Source: Flavobacterium fluviatile
Lineage (GTDB): Bacteria > Bacteroidota > Bacteroidia > Flavobacteriales > Flavobacteriaceae
Direction: 5' to 3'
DNA: 64,000 nucleotides
Assembly (NCBI RefSeq): GCF_010645065.1
Contig: NZ_JAADZW010000016.1
Coordinates: 62,001-126,000 of the forward strand
Shown here: positions 52,390 through 60,380 of the stretch, in pieces
Numbering within the stretch: position 1 is the stretch's first letter
Layout of the letters: the number at the start of each line of letters is the position of its first letter
Made by a program: the position numbers and the translations under genes
The notes under the pieces: model-generated
Databases searched by the model: none
What the model saw: only the letters and a program-made list of their open reading frames with translations
Told to the model about the DNA's origin: nothing

Positions 52390-52824
52390 ATGAAAATGAA
52401 TAAAACAATAAAAAAAATTCTCTGGTCAGGATTGATAGTCATCCTGCTATTTACTGGCATTTTGCTTTTTCACATCATTACCGCAAAACCTGCTGTTTAT
52501 GAAAGTCCGAATTTGCAGGTAAGCCGTATTGATTTTAAAAGAGACATAGATTCTGTTGAGGCTAAACAAATTTGTTCAGATTTACGATCTATCAAAGGAC
52601 TAACTTCAGATTCTATTATAGTGAAAAAAAATGTGGTAGTGTATTTCCACAACAATAAAATCACTAATTCTGAAAAAGTATATAATGAATTGATGAGCAA
52701 AAGACCTTATGATGCCAAACGTTATATTCTGCCGGCACACTTAGCCACCAAAGAAGTCTGCCCTGTAAATCAAAACAGTATGAGCTACAAATTATCTCAA
52801 AAAGTAAATCAGTTTTTTAATTAA
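52390..52824 (+). CDS. Membrane-anchored protein of unknown function
   Basis: The 144-aa protein has an N-terminal hydrophobic segment (ILWSGLIVILLFTGILLFHII) and a soluble domain of about 105 residues with two Cys (QICSDL, KEVCPV). The pattern DSVEAKQICSDLRSIKG, VVYFHNNKITNSEKVYNELM resembles heavy-metal-associated-like alpha/beta folds, but this is weak. It ends 18 bp before the globin-like gene and likely shares its transcript. Confidence 0.6.
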   Translation: MKMNKTIKKILWSGLIVILLFTGILLFHIITAKPAVYESPNLQVSRIDFKRDIDSVEAKQICSDLRSIKGLTSDSIIVKKNVVVYFHNNKITNSEKVYNELMSKRPYDAKRYILPAHLATKEVCPVNQNSMSYKLSQKVNQFFN

Positions 52825-52842
52825 CCCTTTAATATTTTTATT

Positions 52843-53433
52843 ATGAAAAATCTTTCTAAAATTACACTTAGTGTATTGATAATTGCATCGGCAGCCCTAA
52901 CTTCCTGCAACAATGATGATGACGATCCTAAACCACCAGTAAAAGCATCTATATATGAACGTCTGGGCGGTACAAAAATGGTTGCAGATCCGGATAACTC
53001 AGGACAGATGATTGAACAGGGGCGTTTGAGTTTCCGTAAAGTTGTCAACTCAACTATTGGTTTGATTGTAGCCGATATTCAGTCTAATGCATCCGGAAAC
53101 TTGCAGGCACATTTTGCTCCTGTTTTAGCAGAAACCGGAAATACCCAGGCAACCAGTATTGCAAGATTGTCTGATAACCTGACTGATTTCTTTTCATTCA
53201 ATACAGGAGGCACAAATGCGGTTAATACCTATTCTGGCTTGAATATGGTTGCAGCACATGATCCGGCAAAAAACCCTCGTATGGGAACAAAATCCAGTAG
53301 TGCAGATTATACAAAATTTGTAGGTTATGTTGGTGCTGCGGCAAATTCAAACGGAGTAGCTTCAAATACAGAACTTTATACTGATATTGTAGCTGTATTA
53401 GAATCTTTAAGAACACCAATAGTTCAAAAATAA
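52843..53433 (+). CDS. Globin-like lipoprotein (truncated hemoglobin type)
   Basis: The 196-aa lipoprotein has lipobox LTSC (lipid Cys22) and an Asp-rich linker. The body reads as a group 1 truncated hemoglobin: YERLGG (38-43), the F-helix GLNMVAAHDP with a possible proximal His139, and YTKFVGYVGAAANSNGV (156-172) as the G/H region. Truncated globins bind heme and O2 or NO. A membrane-anchored, exported form is unusual. The match is by pattern and is not proven by alignment. The terminator at 53450 closes the operon. Confidence 0.7.
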   Translation: MKNLSKITLSVLIIASAALTSCNNDDDDPKPPVKASIYERLGGTKMVADPDNSGQMIEQGRLSFRKVVNSTIGLIVADIQSNASGNLQAHFAPVLAETGNTQATSIARLSDNLTDFFSFNTGGTNAVNTYSGLNMVAAHDPAKNPRMGTKSSSADYTKFVGYVGAAANSNGVASNTELYTDIVAVLESLRTPIVQK

Positions 53434-53449
53434 TTCATTTCTTATGAGA

Positions 53450-53473
53450 CCCTGCCTTAATTTCATGGCAGGG
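53450..53473 (+). terminator. Terminator after the globin-like gene
   Basis: CCCTGCC/GGCAGGG (7 bp, 10-nt loop) followed by CTTCATTT. From here to 53762 the sequence is AT-rich and I see no gene. Confidence 0.65.
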
Positions 53474-53762
53474 CTTCATTTAACGAAGCTGTTTTTATAT
53501 CTCAACTTTCCAGACTCATGTAAGTGAATGGGATATAAACCCAAAAAAGCATTTTATACGAACTCATAGCGATATTTTTTCGTACAATATTTAAAACAAA
53601 AGCCAGGCTGTTATTTAGAACAAATATACATAACAGGTTGTTGAATGCTTGATATCATTATAAAAGGCAATAAGTCCTATTTAGAACAGCCAAAATGAAT
53701 CAATTTATTCCATAGCGATATAAAAAGTACCTCTAGCGTTGTTTTTATAAATTAGATAGTAA

Positions 53763-53770
53763 TAATTTTG
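53763..53770 (+). promoter_or_regulatory. -7 box of the hemA operon
   Basis: TAATTTTG fits TAnnTTTG, 26 bp before the hemA start. It is the only clear promoter-like match in the 361-bp gap before hemA. Confidence 0.5.
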
Positions 53771-53795
53771 TTGCACTTTTTAACGAAAGTATAAT

Positions 53796-55100
53796 ATGGA
53801 AAATTTTAATATGTCCAGAACTACCACTTTTTACGCTTTAGGTTTAAGTTATAAAAAAGCAGATGCTACAATTAGGGGAAAATTTAGTTTAGATGCTAAA
53901 GCACAATCTGATTTACTTGCTCAGGCAAAAACCGAAGGAATAGAATCATTAATTGTCACTTCTACCTGCAACAGAACTGAAATTTATGGTTTTGCGAATC
54001 ATCCGTACGAATTAATCAAATTACTTTGCGATAACAGTAATGGATCTGTTGAGGAATTTCGCGAAGTTGCCTACATATACAAAAATCAGGAAGCCGTAAA
54101 CCATATGTTTCGCGTAGGAACAGGTTTAGACAGTCAGATCCTGGGTGATTTTGAAATCATCAGCCAGATTAAAATCGCTTTTAACCTTAGTAAATCTGAG
54201 GGTTTAATTAATACTTTTATTGATCGCCTTGTCAATAGCGTTATTCAGGCTAGCAAAAAGGTCAAAACAGATACTGAAATTTCTTCCGGTGCAACATCGG
54301 TTTCGTTTGCATCGGTTCAATATATCATTAAAAACGTAGAAGATATTGGAAACAAAAACATTCTGCTATTCGGAACCGGAAAAATAGGGCGCAATACCTG
54401 TGAAAATTTAGTAAAACATACTAAAAACGGTCACATCACGCTTATCAACAGAACCAAAAACAAAGCCGAAATCCTGGCCGGAAAACTAAATGTAATCGTA
54501 AAAGACTACGCTAACCTCCAGGAAGAAATACAACAAGCCGATGTTTTGGTTGTAGCAACAGGGGCAAAAAACCCAACTATTGACAAAACATTACTGAATT
54601 TAAAAAGACCTTTACTGATTCTGGATTTATCTATCCCAAGAAACGTAAATCCTGATGTAGAACAAATTGCGGGTGTTACTTTAATACATTTAGATTATTT
54701 GTCACAGATGACAGATGATACACTTGAAAGAAGAAAACAGCATATTCCTGCTGCCGAGGCGATAATCGAGGATATGAAATTAGAATTCAACATCTGGATG
54801 AACGGCCGTAAATATGCGCCAACTATTCATGCGTTAAAAGCAAAACTAAACGATATGGTTGCCGGAGAACTGGCCTTTCAAAAAAAGAAGATGCTTAATT
54901 TTGATGAAGAACAGGCTGAATTAATCAGTTCCCGAATTATACAAAAAATTACCAGTCAGTTTGCCAGTCACTTAAAAGACGAAAATACTTCTATCGACGA
55001 AAGCATTGAGTTTATTGAAAAAGTGTTTCAAATTGGGCAGCTTGCGCCAAAAAATATTCCTTCCCCAGTTGAAGAAAAATACAAAATCAACCTCTCATAA
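53796..55100 (+). CDS. hemA: Glutamyl-tRNA reductase
   Basis: The 434-aa enzyme reduces Glu-tRNA(Glu) to glutamate-1-semialdehyde, the first committed step of heme synthesis in the C5 pathway. The catalytic Cys is in SLIVTSTCNRTEIYGF, and LDSQILGDFEIISQIK and ASKKVKTDTEIS are conserved. The NADPH domain has LLFGTGKIGRNTCENL. Start at MENFNMSRTT or MSRTTTF (15 bp later) are both possible. It is first in hemA-hemC-hemD-hemE. Confidence 0.95.
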   Translation: MENFNMSRTTTFYALGLSYKKADATIRGKFSLDAKAQSDLLAQAKTEGIESLIVTSTCNRTEIYGFANHPYELIKLLCDNSNGSVEEFREVAYIYKNQEAVNHMFRVGTGLDSQILGDFEIISQIKIAFNLSKSEGLINTFIDRLVNSVIQASKKVKTDTEISSGATSVSFASVQYIIKNVEDIGNKNILLFGTGKIGRNTCENLVKHTKNGHITLINRTKNKAEILAGKLNVIVKDYANLQEEIQQADVLVVATGAKNPTIDKTLLNLKRPLLILDLSIPRNVNPDVEQIAGVTLIHLDYLSQMTDDTLERRKQHIPAAEAIIEDMKLEFNIWMNGRKYAPTIHALKAKLNDMVAGELAFQKKKMLNFDEEQAELISSRIIQKITSQFASHLKDENTSIDESIEFIEKVFQIGQLAPKNIPSPVEEKYKINLS

Positions 55101-55143
55101 TAGTTAAACAGAATGTTCCTTACTTTTAAGGATCCAAAAAAAT

Positions 55144-56067
55144 ATGGCTCAAAAAGTTATCAGAATAGGAACCCGCGATAGTGAGCTCGCACTTTGGCAG
55201 GCTCATACCGTCGAAAAAAAATTAAATGATTTAGGCTTTAAAACTTCAATTGTTGCCGTAAAATCTCAAGGGGATATTATTCTTGACAAACCACTCTACG
55301 AACTCGGAATTACCGGAATCTTTACTAAAACTTTAGACATTGCCATGATCAATGGTGATATTGATATTGCGGTACATTCGATGAAAGATGTTCCTACTGC
55401 TTTGCCAAAGGGTATTGTTCAGGCAGCAGTTTTACCAAGAGCCAATGTTTTAGATATTTTAGTCCATAAAGGAAATCCTGATTTTACAAATCCAAGCACC
55501 ATTGCAACCGGAAGTCTGCGTCGTCAGGCACAATGGTTCAATAAATATCCGAATCATACCGTAGTTGATTTACGCGGAAACGTAAATACACGTATGCAGA
55601 AGTTACAGGATAACAACTGGGACGGAGCTGTTTTTGCTGCTGCTGGTTTGGAACGAATCAATTTAAAACCAGAAAATTGCATCAATTTAGACTGGATGAT
55701 TCCGGCGCCGGCACAAGGAGCAATGCTGGTTGTGGCAATGGAAAATGACAATTATACTCTTGATGCGCTTTCGCAATTAAATGATATCGAAACTGAGATT
55801 TGTACATACATCGAACGTCAGTTTTTAAGAACGCTTGAAGGCGGTTGTACTGCACCAATTGGAGCTTTGGTTACCTATAATGAAGACGAAGACACTTTAC
55901 ACTTTCAAGGCGTTTTACTTTCTATTGACGGAAAACAAAAACTGGAAATTAATAAAACGGTTGACATTTCTGAATGGAAAAAACTAGGTTTTAACTCAGC
56001 TCAGGAAATTTTGAATAATGGCGGAACCGAATTAATGCAGAAAATCAAAGAATCCCTGAAAAAATAA
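55144..56067 (+). CDS. hemC: Porphobilinogen deaminase
   Basis: The 307-aa enzyme joins four porphobilinogen units into hydroxymethylbilane using a dipyrromethane cofactor on a Cys. Motifs: IRIGTRDSELALWQA, the catalytic Asp in AVHSMKDVPTALP, and cofactor Cys in LEGGCTAPIGA. It lies 43 bp after hemA and its stop overlaps the hemD start by one base (TAATG). Confidence 0.96.
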   Translation: MAQKVIRIGTRDSELALWQAHTVEKKLNDLGFKTSIVAVKSQGDIILDKPLYELGITGIFTKTLDIAMINGDIDIAVHSMKDVPTALPKGIVQAAVLPRANVLDILVHKGNPDFTNPSTIATGSLRRQAQWFNKYPNHTVVDLRGNVNTRMQKLQDNNWDGAVFAAAGLERINLKPENCINLDWMIPAPAQGAMLVVAMENDNYTLDALSQLNDIETEICTYIERQFLRTLEGGCTAPIGALVTYNEDEDTLHFQGVLLSIDGKQKLEINKTVDISEWKKLGFNSAQEILNNGGTELMQKIKESLKK

Positions 56068-56732
56068 TGGCAAACCAAGTTCAGATATTATCTACTAAAA
56101 TATTATCTCCGCTTCATAAGCAAGAGTTAATGAAATACGGTATTGAAGTAATCGAAGCCGATTTCATCAAAACCGAAAACAGACCTTTCGAACTAAAAGA
56201 CCTCAACGAAAATTTGATTTTTACAAGTCAGAATGCCGTTCACAGTGTTTTATCTCATCCAAAATCGGAAGAACTGAAAAAGAAAAACGTGTACTGCGTT
56301 GGACTGAAAACAAAAACATTATTGACAGATAACGGATTCAACGTTGTTGCTTATACAGGTTATGCCGCAGATTTAGCCGAAATCATCTCTTTGATTTACG
56401 GAAGTGAGAGCTATACTTTTTTTAGCGGAAATCTTAGACGAGATACTTTGCCGGAAGCTTTGAAAGAAAACAGCATTAAATTCAATGAAATTAAGGTTTA
56501 CGAAACTACGCTGCAGCCTCAAAAAATAAAAGCAAATCCGGAAGCGATTTTGTTTTTTAGTCCGTCAGGAGTTAAGAGTTATCTGAAAGACAATAAAATT
56601 CAAAAACAAATCTGTTTCTGCATTGGCGACACCACCGCAGAAGCTTTAGCTAAAATTACCAAAAACATTATCGTAGCAGATCAGCCTACAATTGAAGACG
56701 TGATCGAAGATGTAATTCAAGAATATAAATAA
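56067..56732 (+). CDS. hemD: Uroporphyrinogen-III synthase
   Basis: The 221-aa enzyme cyclises hydroxymethylbilane with D-ring inversion. Sequence conservation in the family is low. The identification rests on the position between hemC and hemE, the length and the motifs LIFTSQNAVHSVL and ILFFSPSGVKSYL. It starts in the stop codon of hemC. A strong hairpin at 56740 follows it. Confidence 0.9.
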   Translation: MANQVQILSTKILSPLHKQELMKYGIEVIEADFIKTENRPFELKDLNENLIFTSQNAVHSVLSHPKSEELKKKNVYCVGLKTKTLLTDNGFNVVAYTGYAADLAEIISLIYGSESYTFFSGNLRRDTLPEALKENSIKFNEIKVYETTLQPQKIKANPEAILFFSPSGVKSYLKDNKIQKQICFCIGDTTAEALAKITKNIIVADQPTIEDVIEDVIQEYK

Positions 56733-56739
56733 CAATAAC

Positions 56740-56772
56740 AAACCTAACAGGTTTTTGAAACCTGTTAGGTTT
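56740..56772. repeat. Perfect REP-like hairpin between hemD and hemE
   Basis: AAACCTAACAGGTTT/AAACCTGTTAGGTTT, 15 bp with a 3-nt loop. Similar in style to the hairpins that flank the RAYT gene at 57839 and 58555. Confidence 0.85.
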
Positions 56773-56786
56773 AAACATAGAAACTC

Positions 56787-57812
56787 ATGTTAAAAAACGA
56801 CCTATTTTTAAAAGCATTAAAAGGAGAAACAGTTCAGCGACCACCGGTATGGATGATGCGTCAGGCGGGAAGATATTTGCCGGAATTCAGAGCACTTCGT
56901 GATAAATATGACTTTTTTACGCGTTGCGAAACTCCGGAATTAGCTGCTGAAATCACGGTTCAGCCAATTCGCAGAATTGCTCCTGATGCTGCTATTTTAT
57001 TCTCAGACATTTTAGTAGTTCCAAGAGCTATGGGAATTCACGTAGAATTGAAAGACAATTTAGGTCCGATTATTCCGGATCCGATTCGTACTATGGAGCA
57101 AGTAAACCAGGTTTTTGTTCCGGATGTAAATGAAACATTAGGTTACGTTTTTGACGCTGTGAAATTAACTAAAGAAATGCTGAACGATGAAGTTCCGTTA
57201 ATTGGTTTTGCAGGTTCGCCCTGGACCATTTTCTGCTATGCTGTTGAAGGAAAAGGTTCTAAAAGTTTTGATACAGCAAAAGGATTCTGTTTTTCAAACC
57301 CGGTTGCAGCACATACTTTATTGCAAAAAATCACTGATACGACCATTTTATACTTAAAAGAAAAAGTAAAATCAGGAGTGAATGCCGTTCAGATTTTTGA
57401 TTCCTGGGGAGGAATGCTTTCTCCGGTTGATTATCAGGAATTTTCATGGAAATACATCAATCAGATTGTTGAAGCATTGGCTGAAGTTACACCCGTAATT
57501 GTTTTCGGAAAAGGATGCTGGTTTGCTTTGGGTGAAATGGGAAAAAGTAAAGCTTCTGCATTAGGAGTGGACTGGACATGCTCTGCAAGAAATGCTAGAT
57601 ATTTATCTGGTGGAAATGTTACTTTACAGGGAAATTTTGATCCTTCAAGATTGCTTTCCCCAATTCCGACTATCAAGAAAATGGTTCACGAAATGATCGA
57701 CGAGTTCGGAAAAGATAAATATGTAGTGAATCTGGGTCACGGAATTTTACCAAATATCCCTGTAGATCACGCAAAAGCGTTTATTGATGCGGTGAAGGAA
57801 TACGGACAGTAA
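56787..57812 (+). CDS. hemE: Uroporphyrinogen decarboxylase
   Basis: The 341-aa enzyme removes four carboxyls to give coproporphyrinogen III. Visible motifs are PPVWMMRQAGRYLPEFR near residue 20, ILFSDILVVPRAMG with the conserved Asp, and the end VNLGHGILPNIPVDHAKAF. It lies after hemD with the REP-like hairpin between. The next gene is a REP-type transposase that splits the hem operon. Confidence 0.96.
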   Translation: MLKNDLFLKALKGETVQRPPVWMMRQAGRYLPEFRALRDKYDFFTRCETPELAAEITVQPIRRIAPDAAILFSDILVVPRAMGIHVELKDNLGPIIPDPIRTMEQVNQVFVPDVNETLGYVFDAVKLTKEMLNDEVPLIGFAGSPWTIFCYAVEGKGSKSFDTAKGFCFSNPVAAHTLLQKITDTTILYLKEKVKSGVNAVQIFDSWGGMLSPVDYQEFSWKYINQIVEALAEVTPVIVFGKGCWFALGEMGKSKASALGVDWTCSARNARYLSGGNVTLQGNFDPSRLLSPIPTIKKMVHEMIDEFGKDKYVVNLGHGILPNIPVDHAKAFIDAVKEYGQ

Positions 57813-57838
57813 ATAATTGAAAATATTCTGCGTGATTT

Positions 57839-57866
57839 CCTGCAAGGTTTCCAAAACCTTGTAGGT
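57839..57866. repeat. REP hairpin upstream of the RAYT gene
   Basis: CCTGCAAGGTTTCC then AAAACCTTGTAGGT: the reverse complement of the downstream hairpin with one or two changes. Confidence 0.85.
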
Positions 57867-57919
57867 TTAAAAGTTGTTTTTATATTTACAGTAAAAACTT
57901 ACATTAAAATGAAAACAAC

Positions 57920-58477
57920 TTGAGAATGAAACTCGAAGTATTGCAAAAAGACTGTTATTATCATATTTATAATCGAGGCATTAATGGAACAACTGTTTTT
58001 GAAAATGAAGCTAATAAACTTTATTTCTTAAAACAATTAGCTAAATATTCAACAGATAAAATTTCAATTTTTGCTTATTGCCTGATGACTAATCATTTTC
58101 ATTTGATTATTCGCCTTAATTCAGAAGAAAAAGAAGTTACTCAGGCATTTTCAAATTTGTTTAATTCTTATGCAAAAGCATTCAATAAGCAAGTTAACAG
58201 AACTGGAAGTTTATTTGAAAAACATTTCAAAAGAATAAAATTAAAAGACGAAACTTATTTAAAACAATTGATTGTTTATATCCATTTGAATCCCAAACAT
58301 CATTTTGATTTAGATTTCAAAAGTTTCAAATTTTCATCATATCAGACCTATTTATCTGATAAAGAGACAAAAATAGAGAGGAATGAGATTATAAATTTAT
58401 TTGGAGATTTAGAAAATTTTATTTTTTGTCACAATCAAAAGAATGACTTTTTAAATGAGACGTATACTTTTGAGTAA
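57920..58477 (+). CDS. REP-associated tyrosine transposase (RAYT)
   Basis: The 185-aa protein is a Y1 transposase of the RAYT kind. The N-terminus KDCYYHIYNRGINGTTVFEN and the HUH motif TNHFHLIIRL (His59, His61) are clear, as is YIHLNPKHHFD. The Tyr seen in many proteobacterial RAYTs at GRYK is replaced by KHFKRI here, which is my recollection of the usual Bacteroidota variant. It nicks single-stranded hairpin ends. Inverted hairpins flank it. It lies between hemE and a small gene and interrupts no coding sequence. Confidence 0.88.
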   Translation: MRMKLEVLQKDCYYHIYNRGINGTTVFENEANKLYFLKQLAKYSTDKISIFAYCLMTNHFHLIIRLNSEEKEVTQAFSNLFNSYAKAFNKQVNRTGSLFEKHFKRIKLKDETYLKQLIVYIHLNPKHHFDLDFKSFKFSSYQTYLSDKETKIERNEIINLFGDLENFIFCHNQKNDFLNETYTFE

Positions 58478-58554
58478 TCACGGCTTTTCTTCTAAGGTCT
58501 TCGAAACCTTGAAGAGCTAATTGGAAATGAATTTAGATAAAAACACATAAAAAT

Positions 58555-58581
58555 ACCTACAAGGTTTGAAAACCTTGCAGG
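58555..58581. repeat. REP hairpin downstream of the RAYT gene
   Basis: ACCTACAAGGTTTG then AAAACCTTGCAGG, inverted relative to 57839. A related degenerate hairpin (AAGGTCTTCGAAACCTTGAA) is at about 58496-58512. Confidence 0.85.
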
Positions 58582-58602
58582 ATAAAGAAATAAGAGAAAA
58601 TC

Positions 58603-58977
58603 ATGCTCAACAAAGGCTTAAGAGACGAAGAAAAAATTAGAATTGATAACGTCCTCAAAACGTTACGATCTCTTGTTTATGTTCCTTACCCTTTGAATAA
58701 TATTGAAAAAGAAAACATCGAAAATCAGCTGAAAGAAATTGGCTTGAATCTCGAAACTTTATCCAGTTATACAAATGAGGATTTGATTTCATTATTAATG
58801 CGACTTCATTTTGATTTTGAACATTTAGAACAATTCGGAGATATTTTGATCGAATTCTCTAAAGACGAAAATTATAATTTTACTGATAAAGCGCTTGCCG
58901 TTTATCAATATATTCAACAGCAAAGTAAAGTTTTTTCTTTTGGGATTAATGCTAAAATTATTTCATTAAAAAACTAA
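58603..58977 (+). CDS. Helical protein of unknown function
   Basis: The 124-aa protein has no signal peptide and a run of amphipathic helices (GLRDEEKIRIDNVLKTLRSL, KENIENQLKEIGLNLETLSS, EHLEQFGDILIEFS). It ends immediately before the next gene (TAAATG). I do not recognise a family. A place in the heme operon suggests, but does not show, a link to heme synthesis. Confidence 0.65.
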   Translation: MLNKGLRDEEKIRIDNVLKTLRSLVYVPYPLNNIEKENIENQLKEIGLNLETLSSYTNEDLISLLMRLHFDFEHLEQFGDILIEFSKDENYNFTDKALAVYQYIQQQSKVFSFGINAKIISLKN

Positions 58978-59397
58978 ATGAATTCTTTCGAAAAAATTTT
59001 AACCGATATCTTAGATTTTGACTTCAAAAACTTGAATCCAATATATCAAGGTTTTTTTGTTATGTGCTTTTTGGCAATATTTGTTAGTACGTGCTCTTAT
59101 TTTTCAAACGATGCTAAAATTAGTAAAGATGGATATAAAGAAATGTCTAGTAAAAGTTTTTCTGGATTAATAATAAAGAAATATAAAGATGAACATAATC
59201 ATATGACTCCCACTTTTAAACTAAAGGATTCTAGTGAAATATATGTTTATTCTTTTTTTTGGGAAAAAGCCGAAATAGGAGATTCATTATCAAAAAAAGC
59301 AAATTCAAGATTTATAAAAATTTTTAAAAAAGATACTACAATAGTAATTGATATGAATGTTGCATTCAAATATCATGATACTTTTCCAGAAAAATAA
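58978..59397 (+). CDS. Membrane-anchored protein of unknown function
   Basis: The 139-aa protein has one hydrophobic segment near residue 25-42 (YQGFFVMCFLAIFVSTCSYF) and a C-terminal soluble part (about 50-139). Its start follows directly on the previous stop. The family is not recognised; the length suggests a single-pass protein with its C-terminus in the periplasm. hemF follows 4 bp later. Confidence 0.6.
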   Translation: MNSFEKILTDILDFDFKNLNPIYQGFFVMCFLAIFVSTCSYFSNDAKISKDGYKEMSSKSFSGLIIKKYKDEHNHMTPTFKLKDSSEIYVYSFFWEKAEIGDSLSKKANSRFIKIFKKDTTIVIDMNVAFKYHDTFPEK

Positions 59398-59401
59398 AAT
59401 T

Positions 59402-60325
59402 ATGAAAGATAAATTTTACACCTACATACAACAATTACAAGACCAAATCTGCACAGGATTAGAAGCCGTTGACGGAACTGCAAAATTCCGTGAAGACCTA
59501 TGGAAACGTCCTGAAGGCGGTGGCGGAAGAACACGCGTTATTGAAAACGGAGCTGTTTTCGAAAAAGGTGGCGTGAATATTTCAGCCGTTCACGGAAAAC
59601 TTCCGGAAACCATGCAAAAGATGTTCAATGTTGGTGAAGCTGATTTTTTTGCCTGTGGATTAAGTTTGGTATTACATCCGAAAAACCCAATGACTCCAAC
59701 AGTTCACGCAAACTGGCGCTATTTTGAAATGTACGATACTTCGACTCCGCTCAGTACAGGTTCGCCTAAAATAATTCAGCAATGGTTTGGCGGCGGACAG
59801 GATTTAACGCCTTATTATTTGTTTGAAGAAGATGCAAAACACTTTCATCAAACCTGCAAAACTGCCTGTGACAAACACAATCCGGAGTTTTATCCGAAAT
59901 ATAAAAAACAATGCGATTCGTATTTTTGGAATGCACATCGAAACGAAGCACGCGGACTTGGCGGTTTATTCTTTGATTATTGCAAAGCAAATGACCAAAT
60001 GTCAATGGAAAACTGGTATGATTTCGTTACCGAAGTTGGAAATAGTTTCCTCGAAGCGTATGTGCCAATTGTAGAAAGAAGAAAAAACCTTTCATACACT
60101 CCTGAAAACAGAAACTGGCAGGAAATTCGTCGTGGCCGTTATGTGGAGTTTAATCTGGTTCACGACAAGGGCACATTATTTGGTTTAAAAACCAACGGAA
60201 GAATCGAAAGTATTTTGATGAGTTTGCCTCCCCACGTACAATGGGTTTATGACCATCATCCTGAAGCAGGAAGCGAGGAAGAAAAACTGATAAAAGTTTT
60301 GGAAAATCCCGTAGACTGGATTTAA
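59402..60325 (+). CDS. hemF: Oxygen-dependent coproporphyrinogen III oxidase
   Basis: The 307-aa enzyme turns coproporphyrinogen III into protoporphyrinogen IX using O2. Motifs: PEGGGGRTRVIENGAVFEKG, PTVHANWRYFEMYD and QWFGGGQDLTPYYLFEEDA. Residues 113-122 (TSTPLSTGSP) look like an insert of 30 bp whose DNA contains ACTTCGACTCCGCTCAGTAC, matching the intergenic repeat words. Removing it leaves YDKIIQQWFGGG in frame. Start at MKDKFYTY is used rather than a longer reading from 59357. The terminator is at 60340. Confidence 0.95.
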   Translation: MKDKFYTYIQQLQDQICTGLEAVDGTAKFREDLWKRPEGGGGRTRVIENGAVFEKGGVNISAVHGKLPETMQKMFNVGEADFFACGLSLVLHPKNPMTPTVHANWRYFEMYDTSTPLSTGSPKIIQQWFGGGQDLTPYYLFEEDAKHFHQTCKTACDKHNPEFYPKYKKQCDSYFWNAHRNEARGLGGLFFDYCKANDQMSMENWYDFVTEVGNSFLEAYVPIVERRKNLSYTPENRNWQEIRRGRYVEFNLVHDKGTLFGLKTNGRIESILMSLPPHVQWVYDHHPEAGSEEEKLIKVLENPVDWI

Positions 60326-60339
60326 CTACAAAGCATAAA

Positions 60340-60369
60340 AAAGCCCTAAATTGATATTTTTAGGGCTTT
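60340..60369. terminator. Terminator between hemF and the convergent gene
   Basis: AAAGCCCTAAA/TTTAGGGCTTT, 11 bp, 8-nt loop, flanked by A and T runs. Confidence 0.85.
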
Positions 60370-60380
60370 GTCTTTTTAAA

